Notes: generated by a model not told the origin, from the letters alone. Positions 15,504-23,959 are shown, numbered from the stretch's first letter. The stretch is DNA of 29,428 bases from JBOGWA01 sp050693155 (GCA_050693155.1 JBOGWA010000106.1:1-29428), one strand, 5' to 3'. Numbers and translations are program-made.

Positions 15504-16367
15504 ATGGAGCAGGTGCCCGCAGATTGGCCGCCGGACAAGAGAAGCCGCTTCGTCCTGAGGAAGTTCCCGAACAACCGGTTCATTCGCAAACTCCGAGCCG
15601 CCGGCGTGCTGGCAGCCGACGAGCAGGTCATCGCCGGAGTCCCGATGTCGAAGCGCTCCCCGGCCATCGTTCTCCTTGCCGTCGTGGGAATACTCCCCGC
15701 GCTCATCGTCCTTTTCACTCTCCAACGCTTCTCGGTCCTCATCGTGACCAACCGGCGGGTGCTCGTCACCCCTTGGTCGATGAATGGAAAGAAGGCCGAG
15801 GGGATGCTTCAGCTGAATCGGCCGGTGAACCTCGCACTCACCGAGAATCCGAAACCCAGCCACTTCTTCGGGAACAAGGTTCGACTTTCCCAAGAGATCG
15901 CGCAGTTCCTCGGCAGGGAGACGACCTACACGCAGCTGGGGAACGTCGCGGACTACGCATTTCGAGAGGCCCGTGGGACCGGAGCGGGTGACGCACCCGC
16001 CCCGCCTGCGCAGTCGCAGCCGGCGCCGGCGGCGACGCCCCAGCCTGGTGCAACTGCCCCACCATCGCCTCCGGCGGCTGCACAGACACCTCCTCCACCC
16101 GCGGCGCCCGCAGCCACTCCTCCGCCTGCTGCGGCGCCTGCCGGCTACGAGGGCAGCATCACGATCTGGGCCCGGGACGAGCGAACCGCCCAGGACCTTG
16201 TGAACGACCGCTTCTATCTGTTCGGGGCGCTCAAGTCGATGGAGGGCGAGGGCAACGAGTCGGCTCGGATGTTCCTGGAGGCGATGAACAAGGGGCAGTC
16301 GTGGTCTGCCTCCACCGCCCCGAACGCCGCGAAGGGCGGATTCGACGTCACGCTCACGCTGCGGTAG
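15504..16367 (+). CDS. Single-TM protein with PH-like segment and Pro/Ala-rich linker
   Basis: 287 aa, start set by GGAGGTGAG just upstream. Residues 1-50 are soluble and basic, 53-73 form a TM helix, and FSVLIVTNRRVLVTPWSMNG (76-95) resembles the strand pattern of bacterial PH-like domains, though this is tentative. Residues about 158-213 are a low-complexity Ala/Pro/Gln linker (PAPPAQSQPAPAATPQPG and similar). The C-terminal ~75 residues (EGSITIWARDERTAQDLVND, FYLFGALKSMEGEG) make a small globular domain I do not recognise. The next gene follows after 9 bp. Function unknown. Confidence 0.75.
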   Translation: MEQVPADWPPDKRSRFVLRKFPNNRFIRKLRAAGVLAADEQVIAGVPMSKRSPAIVLLAVVGILPALIVLFTLQRFSVLIVTNRRVLVTPWSMNGKKAEGMLQLNRPVNLALTENPKPSHFFGNKVRLSQEIAQFLGRETTYTQLGNVADYAFREARGTGAGDAPAPPAQSQPAPAATPQPGATAPPSPPAAAQTPPPPAAPAATPPPAAAPAGYEGSITIWARDERTAQDLVNDRFYLFGALKSMEGEGNESARMFLEAMNKGQSWSASTAPNAAKGGFDVTLTLR

Positions 16368-16376
16368 GAGGGATCG

Positions 16377-16781
16377 GTGAGCGCCCTCCCGCCGCCCGGC
16401 GGCGGCAGGGCCCATTTACGTCAGCGCGGCCGCCGACTCCTGCTCTGGGGACTAGTGCTGCTCGTAGTTGGAATCATCGCGTCATTCATTGCCACCGAGA
16501 TCGACCAGGAGTACCAGTACCGGGTTGCCGTGGGGCCGCTCATTGCCGGCGTCGCCCTTTTCGTCGTTGGCCTCGTTCAACTCGCCAAATCGGGTAGGAG
16601 CACCGGCGCCGGCTGGTATCCCGACCCGACCGGGCGCCACGACCGGCGGTGGTGGGACGGCGCCAAATGGACCGCCGACATCACCGACCGCGACGTTCAG
16701 GGGGCCGACCCAACCTGGGAGACCACCGCGGCCCCTCCTCCCGCATCCGGGTGGATTCCTCCGGGCGACCAGCCTTCCTGA
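16377..16781 (+). CDS. DUF2510 two-TM membrane protein
   Basis: 134 aa from a GTG with AGGAGGG upstream. Two TM helices (LLLWGLVLLVVGIIASFIA and VAVGPLIAGVALFVVGLVQL) are followed by a DUF2510 motif, AGWYPDPTGRHDRRWWDG, then AKWT, and a Pro-rich tail. DUF2510 is a short, common actinobacterial domain in membrane proteins and is thought to mediate protein contacts; its biochemical role is not known. Co-oriented with the preceding TM protein (9-bp gap), so likely one operon. Confidence 0.82.
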   Translation: MSALPPPGGGRAHLRQRGRRLLLWGLVLLVVGIIASFIATEIDQEYQYRVAVGPLIAGVALFVVGLVQLAKSGRSTGAGWYPDPTGRHDRRWWDGAKWTADITDRDVQGADPTWETTAAPPPASGWIPPGDQPS

Positions 16782-16820
16782 GCCGGGCTGATCCCAGCAA
16801 TCGATTCCGAAACCCGGTGC

Positions 16821-16826
16821 TAGCCT
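16821..16826 (+). promoter_or_regulatory. Likely -10 box of the htrA-like gene
   Basis: TAGCCT ends 6 nt before the GTG at 16833 with no ribosome site, so the message is probably leaderless. No good -35 hexamer is seen. Confidence 0.4.
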
Positions 16827-16832
16827 GGATTC

Positions 16833-17840
16833 GTGGCAGAGATTCGCTTCATCGAGGACATCCTGCGCGGCCCGTCGGGTGACGGCCCCGCTGTCGGCAC
16901 GGCGGAGGAAGAGGCGCTCGACGCCTACTCGGTCGTCGTCAGCACGGTCGCCGAGCGGCTGCTCCCCTCGGTCGCGAGCCTCCGGGTAGGACGGCGCGTT
17001 CGGGGAGGAAGGGCCGACGGCGCGGGCTCCTCGGTCGTCATCACCCCCGACGGGTTCCTGCTTACCTCCGCTCACGTGGTCGCCGGCGTCACCGGCGGGC
17101 GCGCCGCGTTCGCCGACGGGCGGGAGTCCGACCTGGAAGTGGTGGGGGCCGATCCGCTCTCCGACCTCGCCGTCGTGCGGGTGAGCGACTCCGACCTCGA
17201 ACCCGCCACCCTGGGGGACGCCGACCGACTCCGCGTCGGTCAGCTAGTCGTCGCAGTCGGGAACCCGATGGGCTTCTCCGGATCGGTGACCGCCGGAGTC
17301 GTGAGCGGCCTTGGCCGCGCGTTTCCCACCCAGGCCGGGTCCGCCTCCCGTCTCGTCGAGAACGTTATCCAGACCGACGCGGCGCTCAACCCCGGCAACT
17401 CGGGCGGCGCGCTCGCGAACGGGCGGAGCGAGGTCGTCGGCGTGAACACCGCGGTCGCGGGCGTCGGACTCGGCCTCGCGGTGCCGATCAACGCGACCTC
17501 CCGAAAGATCATCGCGGCGCTCATGACCGAAGGCCGCTTCCGCCGCGCCTACCTGGGCATCGCCGGAGGTCCCAGACCCCTGCCGCCCCGGCTCGCGCAG
17601 CAACTCCACCGCCAGCAGGGCGTTGAGGTCGTGGAGGTCGTCCCTGGGAGCCCCGCAGGTGCAGCCGGGCTCCGGCCCGAGGACATCATCCTGGACGTGG
17701 ATGGCGAAGCCATCGCCGACGCGAGAGACCTCCAGCGCCTGATGGCAACGGAAGCGATCGGTCGCAAGATCGTCGTCCGCGTGTTCCGCAGCGGCGAGGT
17801 CCTGAGCCTCCCCGCCGTCCCGGTCGAGCTCGAAACCTGA
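16833..17840 (+). CDS. HtrA/DegP-like trypsin-fold serine protease with PDZ domain
   Basis: 335 aa. The trypsin-like domain has an intact triad: His81 (LTSAHVVAG), Asp111 (LSDLAVVRV) and Ser190 (NPGNSGGAL), with the oxyanion-loop context AVGNPMGFSGSVTAGVVSG. One PDZ domain occupies about 240-330 (RAYLGIAGG, VVEVVPGSPAGAAGL, PEDIILDVDGEAI). Family members degrade or refold misfolded proteins, usually outside the cytoplasm. This one has no signal peptide or TM helix at its N-terminus (MAEIRFIEDILRGPS), so it is predicted cytoplasmic unless exported another way. The GTG start directly follows a TAGCCT box. The LLM oxidoreductase gene starts 8 bp downstream. Confidence 0.9.
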   Translation: MAEIRFIEDILRGPSGDGPAVGTAEEEALDAYSVVVSTVAERLLPSVASLRVGRRVRGGRADGAGSSVVITPDGFLLTSAHVVAGVTGGRAAFADGRESDLEVVGADPLSDLAVVRVSDSDLEPATLGDADRLRVGQLVVAVGNPMGFSGSVTAGVVSGLGRAFPTQAGSASRLVENVIQTDAALNPGNSGGALANGRSEVVGVNTAVAGVGLGLAVPINATSRKIIAALMTEGRFRRAYLGIAGGPRPLPPRLAQQLHRQQGVEVVEVVPGSPAGAAGLRPEDIILDVDGEAIADARDLQRLMATEAIGRKIVVRVFRSGEVLSLPAVPVELET

Positions 17841-17848
17841 AAGAGCGC

Positions 17849-18736
17849 GTGACGACGGACACCCTCGCAGGCATTCGGTTCGGCGTCTCGATCCCGCCGG
17901 CCGTGACCCCGGGCGCGGACCCGGCCGCTGAGGCCAGGCACGCCGAGGAGCTCGGTTTCGACCTCGTCACGGTGATGGACCACCTCCACGGCCAGAACCC
18001 GTCGCTCGAGACCTGGACCGTGCTCACGTGGATCGCAGCCCGGACCGAGAGGATCCAGGTCGCGCCGAACGTGCTCGGGCTCCCCTACCGGCACCCGGCG
18101 GTGACCGCGAAGATGGCGGAGACGCTCGATCGGCTTTCCGGCGGGCGATTCGTCCTCGCGGTCGGCGCCGGCGGCAGCAACACCGAATTCGGCGCGTTCG
18201 GGCTCGACGTGCGCTCGCGCCCCGAAAAGGTGGAAGCGCTCGAGGAGGCGATCGACATCATCCGCGGCGTGTGGGCCGGCCCGGAGTTCACCTACCAGGG
18301 GAAGCACTTCCACACCGACGCCGCGACCATCGAGCCGAGGCCTGAGCGGTCGATCCCGATCTGGCTCGGCGTCTACGGCAACCGCATGCTCGACCTCCTC
18401 GGTCGCAAGGCCGACGGGTGGCTCCCGTCAAAGATCTACCTGCCCCTCGAGCCGGCGCGCGAGAAGATGGACCGGATCAAGAAGGCGGCCGCCGACGCGG
18501 GGCGCGACCCCGAGGAGATTACCTACGCCTACAACGTCTCGGTCCTCGTCAAGGAAGGCGCCACCCCCAGGAACGGACAGATCGCGGGCTCGCCAGACGA
18601 GGTCGCCGAATCGCTGATCGAGCTCTTCGAGAGCGGCTTCACCTTCCTCAACTTCTGGCCCTCCGGCAGCAATCAGGCCGAGCAACGCCAACGCCTCGCG
18701 AACGAAGTCCTGCCGGCGGTTCGTCAGACGCTCTAA
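17849..18736 (+). CDS. LLM-class (probably F420-dependent) flavin oxidoreductase
   Basis: 295 aa, a single bacterial-luciferase-like TIM barrel. Recognisable pieces are FGVSIPPAVTPG, ARHAEELGFDLVTVMDHLHG, NVLGLPYRHPAVTAKMAETL, DRLSGGRFVLAVGAGG, the IPIWLGVYGNRMLDLLGRKA segment and the C-terminal GSPDEVAESLIELFESGF. Actinobacterial proteins of this kind usually use F420H2 to reduce, or F420 to oxidise, small organic substrates; which cofactor and substrate apply here cannot be read from the sequence. GTG start 8 bp after the protease gene, with AAAGAG just before it. It converges on the Tad operon, leaving only 9 bp between stop codons. Confidence 0.88.
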   Translation: MTTDTLAGIRFGVSIPPAVTPGADPAAEARHAEELGFDLVTVMDHLHGQNPSLETWTVLTWIAARTERIQVAPNVLGLPYRHPAVTAKMAETLDRLSGGRFVLAVGAGGSNTEFGAFGLDVRSRPEKVEALEEAIDIIRGVWAGPEFTYQGKHFHTDAATIEPRPERSIPIWLGVYGNRMLDLLGRKADGWLPSKIYLPLEPAREKMDRIKKAAADAGRDPEEITYAYNVSVLVKEGATPRNGQIAGSPDEVAESLIELFESGFTFLNFWPSGSNQAEQRQRLANEVLPAVRQTL

Positions 18737-18745
18737 CGGCCCGAC

Positions 18746-19099
18746 TCAGGCGCCAACGACCGCACGAGCCTGCCGGATCACCCGTCGAGTTCCGCCAACG
18801 AACGGCAAGGTGATCTCAACCTCGACCGTTACGACGACTTCGTCCGAACCCAGCTCGCATTCGCATGCGATCAATCGTGCGGCGTGTTTCTCTGCGTACT
18901 CACGCGCCACATCTGCTGGGTGGTCCGCGGATGGCACGACGAGTTCCTGAGCCGCAGCCAGTGCAGCCGCGTCCGCAGCGGTCTGCGCCCTCGCAACAGC
19001 CGCGGAAGCGCGGGCAACGTCGGCGGCCAACGCCGCAAAGAGGGCCATGAACAAGAGCGAAGCCGCAACGATGATCGAGACGCTGCCTCGCTGCCTCAC
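18746..19099 (-). CDS. TadG/Rv3654c-like pilus-operon protein
   Basis: 117 aa from a GTG that overlaps the upstream tadE-like stop by 4 bp. It begins VRQRGSVSIIVAASLLFMAL with one N-terminal TM helix, followed by an Ala-rich helix (ARASAAVARAQTAADAAALA) and a short domain with VVVTVEVEITLPFVGG. The N-terminus has the pseudopilin-like look of the helicase/secretion-neighbourhood TadE-like family, matching Rv3654c at the end of the mycobacterial cluster. Likely a minor pilin-like component at the membrane. Last gene of the Tad operon. Confidence 0.82.
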   Translation of the reverse strand: MRQRGSVSIIVAASLLFMALFAALAADVARASAAVARAQTAADAAALAAAQELVVPSADHPADVAREYAEKHAARLIACECELGSDEVVVTVEVEITLPFVGGTRRVIRQARAVVGA

Positions 19100-19488
19100 G
19101 AGTCGGTCGTTTCCTGCCGCATCGTGGCGGAGGCGCGTAGCTCGACCTCTTCGGGAAAGAGCCACTCGACGAAGGGCACGATCATCGGGCTGCGATAGGC
19201 GACCATCACCGTCACCGGATCGCCGACGCTTCCCGTTCGCTCGATCTCGACCTCGGTCCGCTCGCGTGGCAAGCCCCCGCCACGCAGCGCCGCTTCCTGC
19301 ACTCGAACCTCGTCCGTGGTGACGGCCGCCTCACGGGCGCCCTCGCGCGCAGCTTGCACCACCACGAGTGCGTCTTTGGCAAGCAACCCAACCTGGACCA
19401 GGGCGAGGGCCGCGAACAGCACAAGAGGAAGAACGAGCGCCAGCTCTACGGCGGCGCTACCACTCTCGCGCGTGGTTTCCTGCGGCAC
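19096..19488 (-). CDS. TadE-like pseudopilin
   Basis: 130 aa from GTG 19488, directly after the flp stop. The N-terminal segment ESGSAAVELALVLPLVLFAA is the TadE motif, with a Glu at the expected place in the hydrophobic stretch, followed by an extended extracellular region (RTEVEIERTGSVGDPVTVMV). TadE-type pseudopilins are processed by the prepilin peptidase and are needed for Tad/Flp pilus assembly. It matches Rv3655c in position. Confidence 0.88.
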   Translation of the reverse strand: MPQETTRESGSAAVELALVLPLVLFAALALVQVGLLAKDALVVVQAAREGAREAAVTTDEVRVQEAALRGGGLPRERTEVEIERTGSVGDPVTVMVAYRSPMIVPFVEWLFPEEVELRASATMRQETTDS

Positions 19489-19680
19489 CTACTCGGAGCT
19501 TCCGACGATGCGATCGATGATGTCGTCGAAGAAAGCGGGGAGCTTGCCGGTAGATCGAGCCCACACGAGCAGGGCCACGGCGATCGCAGCGGCGGCGAGG
19601 ATGACGAGCGCGTACTCGGCTGTCGTCTGACCCCGTTCGGACGAAAACCGTGACTGAAGGCTCACCAGAATCCGAAGCAT
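19489..19680 (-). CDS. Flp-like pilin (DUF4244 type)
   Basis: 63 aa from ATG 19680 with a good AAAGGAGA ribosome site. A basic leader MLRILVSLQSRFSSERG precedes QTTAEYALVILAAAAIAVAL, the prepilin N-terminus with Glu in the position expected of type IVb pilins. This is the likely pilus subunit, equal to mycobacterial Rv3656c. Cleavage after Gly in SSERG is expected; no prepilin peptidase gene lies in the window. An upstream in-frame GTG would only add a shadow of the tadC gene. Confidence 0.88.
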   Translation of the reverse strand: MLRILVSLQSRFSSERGQTTAEYALVILAAAAIAVALLVWARSTGKLPAFFDDIIDRIVGSSE

Positions 19681-19711
19681 CTCTGTCTCCTTTCTTCTTG
19701 GTCTAACCAAC

Positions 19712-20545
19712 TCACTGAATACCCCTGGCTGCAGCCAGGAGCGCCGGCAGCACAGCAGCCAGCACAAACCCCGGAAGGATCAGAAAGACGAGGGGAAAGA
19801 GCATGACCACTGGCGCTCGGCGAGCTCGCTCTTCTTCCCTCGCGCGATGCTCGTCTCGAACCTCGTGGGCGAGCGATCGCAGCTGATCGGCGACGGGAGT
19901 TCCCAGGCGAGCGCTTCGATCGAGCGTCGTGGCGAGGCGTCTGACGTCGGCCGATCCCGTTCGCTCGCCGACTCCCTGTAGTGCACGATGCCAGGATGTG
20001 CCCAGGGCGACCTCTCGCCGAGCTCGCTCGAGCTCATCGACGAGGGGTCCTCTCGCGACGGAGCCGGCGCGATCCAGCGCGATCCTCGGCGTAAGACCGG
20101 CCGTTACTCCGATGGCGACCACATCGAGTACGTCGGGAACGACCCGGAGCGACGCCGACTTTCTCATCGAAGCACGCCGCGCCAGAAAGAAATCAGGCAG
20201 ATTGAAGGCCGCGCAGACGACGGCGAGAGACACAACGATGAGAATCGGCCCACTGGCCGACAGCACGATTCCGAGCGCGCAGCCGGCGAGCGCCAGGACG
20301 ACCTTGAGCCCCATCACCCAATCCACGGATCGAGCGACGCCGGCGGCCACGAGCCTGGCCTCCACCCTCGTGCGAGCACGTCGAGGCCGAACGCGACGAC
20401 CGAAGTATTCGAGAGGACTGACGCGCGGGCCCCGGCGTCCGGCAGGCATCGCTCGCTGGAGGACCTCCCAGTTCCGGCCAAAGAGGATGCCTGCGATCAG
20501 CAAGCCACACGAACCGACGGCCGCTATGGAGACGATCAGCGTCAC
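19712..20545 (-). CDS. tadC: Tad pilus inner-membrane protein TadC
   Basis: 277 aa from GTG 20545, overlapping the tadB stop by 4 bp. Contains a type II secretion F (GspF) domain with TM helices at about 3-22, 80-120 and the C-terminus (VVMLFPLVFLILPGFVLAAV), and the cytoplasmic helical region VPDVLDVVAIGVTAGLTPRI. With TadB it forms the platform on which the TadA ATPase drives pilin assembly. A 31-bp gap containing the flp ribosome site follows. Confidence 0.88.
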   Translation of the reverse strand: MTLIVSIAAVGSCGLLIAGILFGRNWEVLQRAMPAGRRGPRVSPLEYFGRRVRPRRARTRVEARLVAAGVARSVDWVMGLKVVLALAGCALGIVLSASGPILIVVSLAVVCAAFNLPDFFLARRASMRKSASLRVVPDVLDVVAIGVTAGLTPRIALDRAGSVARGPLVDELERARREVALGTSWHRALQGVGERTGSADVRRLATTLDRSARLGTPVADQLRSLAHEVRDEHRAREEERARRAPVVMLFPLVFLILPGFVLAAVLPALLAAARGIQ

Positions 20546-21435
20546 GCCGGCGCCTCCTTCGTACCGACGATTCGCCGGATCCACGCGAAGCCAATCATGT
20601 TGAGTCCCAGGCCGGCCGCAAGCAGGACCGAGCCCTGCCCCGATCGGTAGAAAGCGCCGAGGCCGTCCCCGCTCCCCAGCGTCAGGAGGCCGACAAAGAC
20701 GACGGGGAGCGCTGCGAGGACGGCCCCGGACGCTCGTCCCTGAGCGGTGAGCGCACGGACCTGTCGCCGAGCCGCGATCCGGCGGCCGATCGTCACCCCC
20801 ACCTCATCCAACAGCGACGGGAGGTCTCCTCCGACCCGCTGATGGATGTCGAGAACCGTTGCGACGAGCCTCGCGTCCGTGGAGTCGAGTCCGGAAGCAA
20901 TGTCACGAAGAACACCGGCGAGCGGAGCGCCCACCTCGAGATTTCGCAGCGAGGACTCGAGTGGGCCCCGGAGCGGCTCGCCAACGTCGCCGACCGCCTC
21001 GACGAGGCCGCGCCGCACCGACAGGCCCGCGCGGACAGCAGCTCCCAATGCCGTCACGAACTCGCGGAGCTCTGCATCGAAACGCTCTTGTCGCTTCCGC
21101 TCGCGTGCCCGAACGATCGATCGAATCACGGCGGCTCCTCCGAGCGCTCCCGCGAGACCCCCGACGGGACCGACAACCGCGAAGCCAAGGGCTCCCGAAG
21201 CGATCGCCGCGGCGATGGACGGGGCTCGGCCCGACGCCGAGAACCGAACCCACGAACGCCGGCGTCGTCCGGCGTCAGGGGACGGTTCCGACGACCCCTC
21301 GCGACCGAGACGCATGAGGAGAAGCCCTCGCCTCCGGACCGCAACGGCCGCCGCGAGGCAGCCGAGCGACAGCGCAAGAGAGACGCCGTAGAGGACCGCG
21401 GCGATCGGAATCCCATCGTGGACCAGATCGCTCAT
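20542..21435 (-). CDS. tadB: Tad pilus inner-membrane protein TadB
   Basis: 297 aa with a GspF domain in the middle (RFDAELREFVTALGAAVRAG, LSVRRGLVEAVGDVGEPLRG, LDIHQRVGGDLPSLLDEV) and TM helices on both sides. ATG 21435 overlaps the tadA stop by 4 bp. TadB and TadC are paralogous membrane-platform proteins of the pilus. Confidence 0.9.
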   Translation of the reverse strand: MSDLVHDGIPIAAVLYGVSLALSLGCLAAAVAVRRRGLLLMRLGREGSSEPSPDAGRRRRSWVRFSASGRAPSIAAAIASGALGFAVVGPVGGLAGALGGAAVIRSIVRARERKRQERFDAELREFVTALGAAVRAGLSVRRGLVEAVGDVGEPLRGPLESSLRNLEVGAPLAGVLRDIASGLDSTDARLVATVLDIHQRVGGDLPSLLDEVGVTIGRRIAARRQVRALTAQGRASGAVLAALPVVFVGLLTLGSGDGLGAFYRSGQGSVLLAAGLGLNMIGFAWIRRIVGTKEAPA

Positions 21436-22691
21436 CCGACCCTGACCGCAGACGCCATCGGGGGAGGGCTCGATGGAGCTCGGTCGAAGCGTGTCGGCGA
21501 GTCCGCCGTCGCCTCGAAGAGCCCTGATTCGCGCCGGAAGGCGAACACGTCGTGCAGCACGGGCCGACCTCGGGCGAACCCCTCTACTGATGAGACCTTC
21601 GCCACGACCCGGCGTCCTCCGGGGAGCCGAACCATGTGCACGATCACATCGAGCGTGGAGGCGATTTGTTCGCGAACATGGCTCGCCGGTAGGTCGACGT
21701 CGGACATCAGCGCCATCGTCTCGATGCGGGCGAGGAGGTCTTGGGGCGAGTTCGCGTGAGCGGTCGACATGGATCCCTCGTGTCCCGTGTTCATCGCCTG
21801 GAGCATGTCGAGGGCCTCCCCGCCACGGACCTCGCCCACGATGATCCGGTCCGGCCGCATGCGAAGGGCGTTGCGAACAAGATCGCGAACCGTGATCGCG
21901 CCGCGACCTTCCACGTTCGGGGTCTTGGCCTCGAGAGCCACCACGTGCGGTTGGGCGAGCCGAAGCTCCGCGGCATCCTCGATCGTGATGATCCGCTCAT
22001 CCCGTGAGATGAAGGACGACAGGGCGCCAAGGAGCGTGGTCTTCCCGGACGAAGCGCCCCCGGAGACCAAGAGGTTGGCTCGTCCGCGCACACGCGATGC
22101 CAGGAATTCAAGGATGTCTTCCGTCGCGCTCCCGAGCCGCAGGATGTCCTCGGGCACAAGACGCGCGATCCCGAACTTCCGAACCGTCACGACCGGACCG
22201 CAGAGCGAAAGGGGCGGGATGATCGCATGGAACCGAGAACCGTCCGGGAGCCGAGCGTCCACGTACGGGGACGACTCGTCCACTCGCAGACCGATCGGTC
22301 CGACGACTCGTTCGATGAGGTGGTACACGGCCTCCTCCCCCTCAAATAGGCCATGCTCCACCCGCTCGAGCCGCCCCTTCCGCTCCACGTAGACATCGTC
22401 GGCCCCGTTCACCATGACCTCGCTGACCTCCGGGTCTCTCAGCAGAAACTCGATGGGACCGAGGCCGACGACTTCGTCGGAGACTTCATTTACGACCCGA
22501 GAGAGGTCGCCCGCCGAGAGCATCGTCCGTTGCTCGCGGAGAATCGCAAGCGCCTCCTCGCGCACGCGCAATCGTCGGTCTGTCGGCGTGGTGCGAGCGA
22601 GACCAACGGCATCGATACGCTCGCGCACTCGAGCCGCGACGTTCAGCTTCAGCTCCCTCAGCCATCCGGCCGGATGCTCGGCGCGACTCAT
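21432..22691 (-). CDS. tadA: Tad pilus assembly ATPase TadA/CpaF
   Basis: 419 aa secretion ATPase. The N-terminal domain has GLGPIEFLLRDPEVSEVMVN, then Walker A GGASSGKTT (211-219, Lys217), an acidic Asp box (IITIEDAAELRL) and Walker B with catalytic Glu287 (RIIVGEVRGGEALDMLQAMN), followed by the His-box NTGHEGSMSTAHANS. All catalytic elements are present. It hexamerises in the cytoplasm and powers assembly or secretion of the Flp pilus. ATG 22691 overlaps the tadZ stop by 4 bp. Confidence 0.95.
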   Translation of the reverse strand: MSRAEHPAGWLRELKLNVAARVRERIDAVGLARTTPTDRRLRVREEALAILREQRTMLSAGDLSRVVNEVSDEVVGLGPIEFLLRDPEVSEVMVNGADDVYVERKGRLERVEHGLFEGEEAVYHLIERVVGPIGLRVDESSPYVDARLPDGSRFHAIIPPLSLCGPVVTVRKFGIARLVPEDILRLGSATEDILEFLASRVRGRANLLVSGGASSGKTTLLGALSSFISRDERIITIEDAAELRLAQPHVVALEAKTPNVEGRGAITVRDLVRNALRMRPDRIIVGEVRGGEALDMLQAMNTGHEGSMSTAHANSPQDLLARIETMALMSDVDLPASHVREQIASTLDVIVHMVRLPGGRRVVAKVSSVEGFARGRPVLHDVFAFRRESGLFEATADSPTRFDRAPSSPPPMASAVRVG

Positions 22692-23776
22692 TCGAGTCGT
22701 CCCTCCACGAGCGTGCGAGCGAGCATCCCGACCCTCCTGGCGGCGTGCCCCCGACCGGTTGCCACGAGGGTCCCTCGGTCCTGTGAACGGGGAACGAGTC
22801 GATCCTCGTTGATCACCGCGGTGGGCACGAGCCCCAACGCTCGTTCCGCGTCTTTGGGGGCCAGATCACCACGCACCGCTTTGTTCACGATCAGGAAGCG
22901 TCGAGTCCGCAGGCCCACCGCATCGAGGAACGAGAGCGCCCGACGCGCGCCTCGGAACGCCAGCACGTCCAGGGTCAGTACGACGAGCACCGCGTCCGCG
23001 ACTTCCAGGAACGGTCTGGCGCGCTCCGGATCCCTCGGCAGGTGCAGCAGAACGACGTCGAAGTCGGATCGCAGGACATCGGCTGCGCGCGCCAGCCGGG
23101 CGCCTTCGACCTCAACCCCCTCACGCATGTCGCTTGGTGCGAGCAGGGCCCGAAAGCCGCTCGGGTGTTCGTACAACACTTGGCCGACATGCTCGGGCGT
23201 GAGCTCGTCGAGGAGGGGAATGAGCTCCGCCACCGTCTTCGTCTCGTCGCCCATCTCGATACCGATCGCCGTCGCAACGTCTCCGTGAAGCAGGTCGCAA
23301 TCCATGAGCGCCGTGTCGGCGTCAAGGCGGGCGCACGCCGCGGCCAGGTTCGTCGAGAGGAATGTCACGCCGGCGCCGCCCCGCGGCCCGTAGACGGCGT
23401 AGACGCGACCCTCCCGCACGACTTCTCGCTCCTCGCGTCGTCCGGCGCCGAGAGCGTCCCGGGCCAATCGATCTCGCTCCGCCGGCCACAGGTAGAAGCC
23501 ATGCGCGCCGACATCGAGGGCGGCGCGAAGACCTTCGGTCGTCTCCTTGCCGGCGAGCGCGAGGATGCGAGCGCCATCGAGATAAGCGGCTTCTCGAACA
23601 ACGGCAGGGACGGCGACCGCGGCGTCCGGCCGAAGAGTCCGCAGCGCTGTGGTCAGTCCGACGCTGTCGGCGGCGGCTCCAACGACCCGAACCTCCGGAA
23701 CGCGGTCGAGGAAGTGAAGCACCTCCTCCTGGAGCGCCGGATCGTCGATCCCGATCACTACCCGCGATTCGCTCAT
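22688..23776 (-). CDS. TadZ/CpaE-like pilus localisation protein (SSd-like)
   Basis: 362 aa from ATG 23776; a GTG at 23800 is a less likely start. The N-terminal ~110 residues look like an atypical receiver domain (Asp51 in LRPDAAVAVP). The rest is a ParA/MinD-like fold: a deviant Walker A region at 130-138 (GPRGGAGVT), where both lysines of KGGxGKT are absent, and LMDCDLLHGDVATAIG as Walker A'. TadZ proteins place the pilus machine at the cell pole; the mycobacterial homologue Rv3660c (Ssd) affects septum formation. First gene of the Tad operon. The missing lysines suggest weak or no ATP hydrolysis. Confidence 0.85.
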   Translation of the reverse strand: MSESRVVIGIDDPALQEEVLHFLDRVPEVRVVGAAADSVGLTTALRTLRPDAAVAVPAVVREAAYLDGARILALAGKETTEGLRAALDVGAHGFYLWPAERDRLARDALGAGRREEREVVREGRVYAVYGPRGGAGVTFLSTNLAAACARLDADTALMDCDLLHGDVATAIGIEMGDETKTVAELIPLLDELTPEHVGQVLYEHPSGFRALLAPSDMREGVEVEGARLARAADVLRSDFDVVLLHLPRDPERARPFLEVADAVLVVLTLDVLAFRGARRALSFLDAVGLRTRRFLIVNKAVRGDLAPKDAERALGLVPTAVINEDRLVPRSQDRGTLVATGRGHAARRVGMLARTLVEGRLE

Positions 23777-23873
23777 TCCGTGTTGTTCCTCAACTTGCAC
23801 CGTCGGTTGAGCGGGGGGAAGAGATCGGCCGCTACGTCGCGGCGAACGCTACGACGCCACGAGATGCCAGCAC

Positions 23874-23903
23874 ATCCCCCGAGCGGGGAATCCTTCGGGG
23901 GAT
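23874..23903. repeat. 9-bp inverted repeat in the tadZ/NHL divergent region
   Basis: ATCCCCCGA (23874-23882) and TCGGGGGAT (23895-23903) are perfect inverted repeats with a 12-nt spacer, between tadZ (98 bp away on one side) and the NHL lipoprotein gene (70 bp on the other). It could be an operator for either gene, or a hairpin in a long leader. The rest of 23777-23959 shows no strong promoter. Confidence 0.4.
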
Positions 23904-23959
23904 TGCGGGTATCACCCGACCGGGTGGTCGATTCCTAAAGGTCGGACAGGCGGTGTCGA

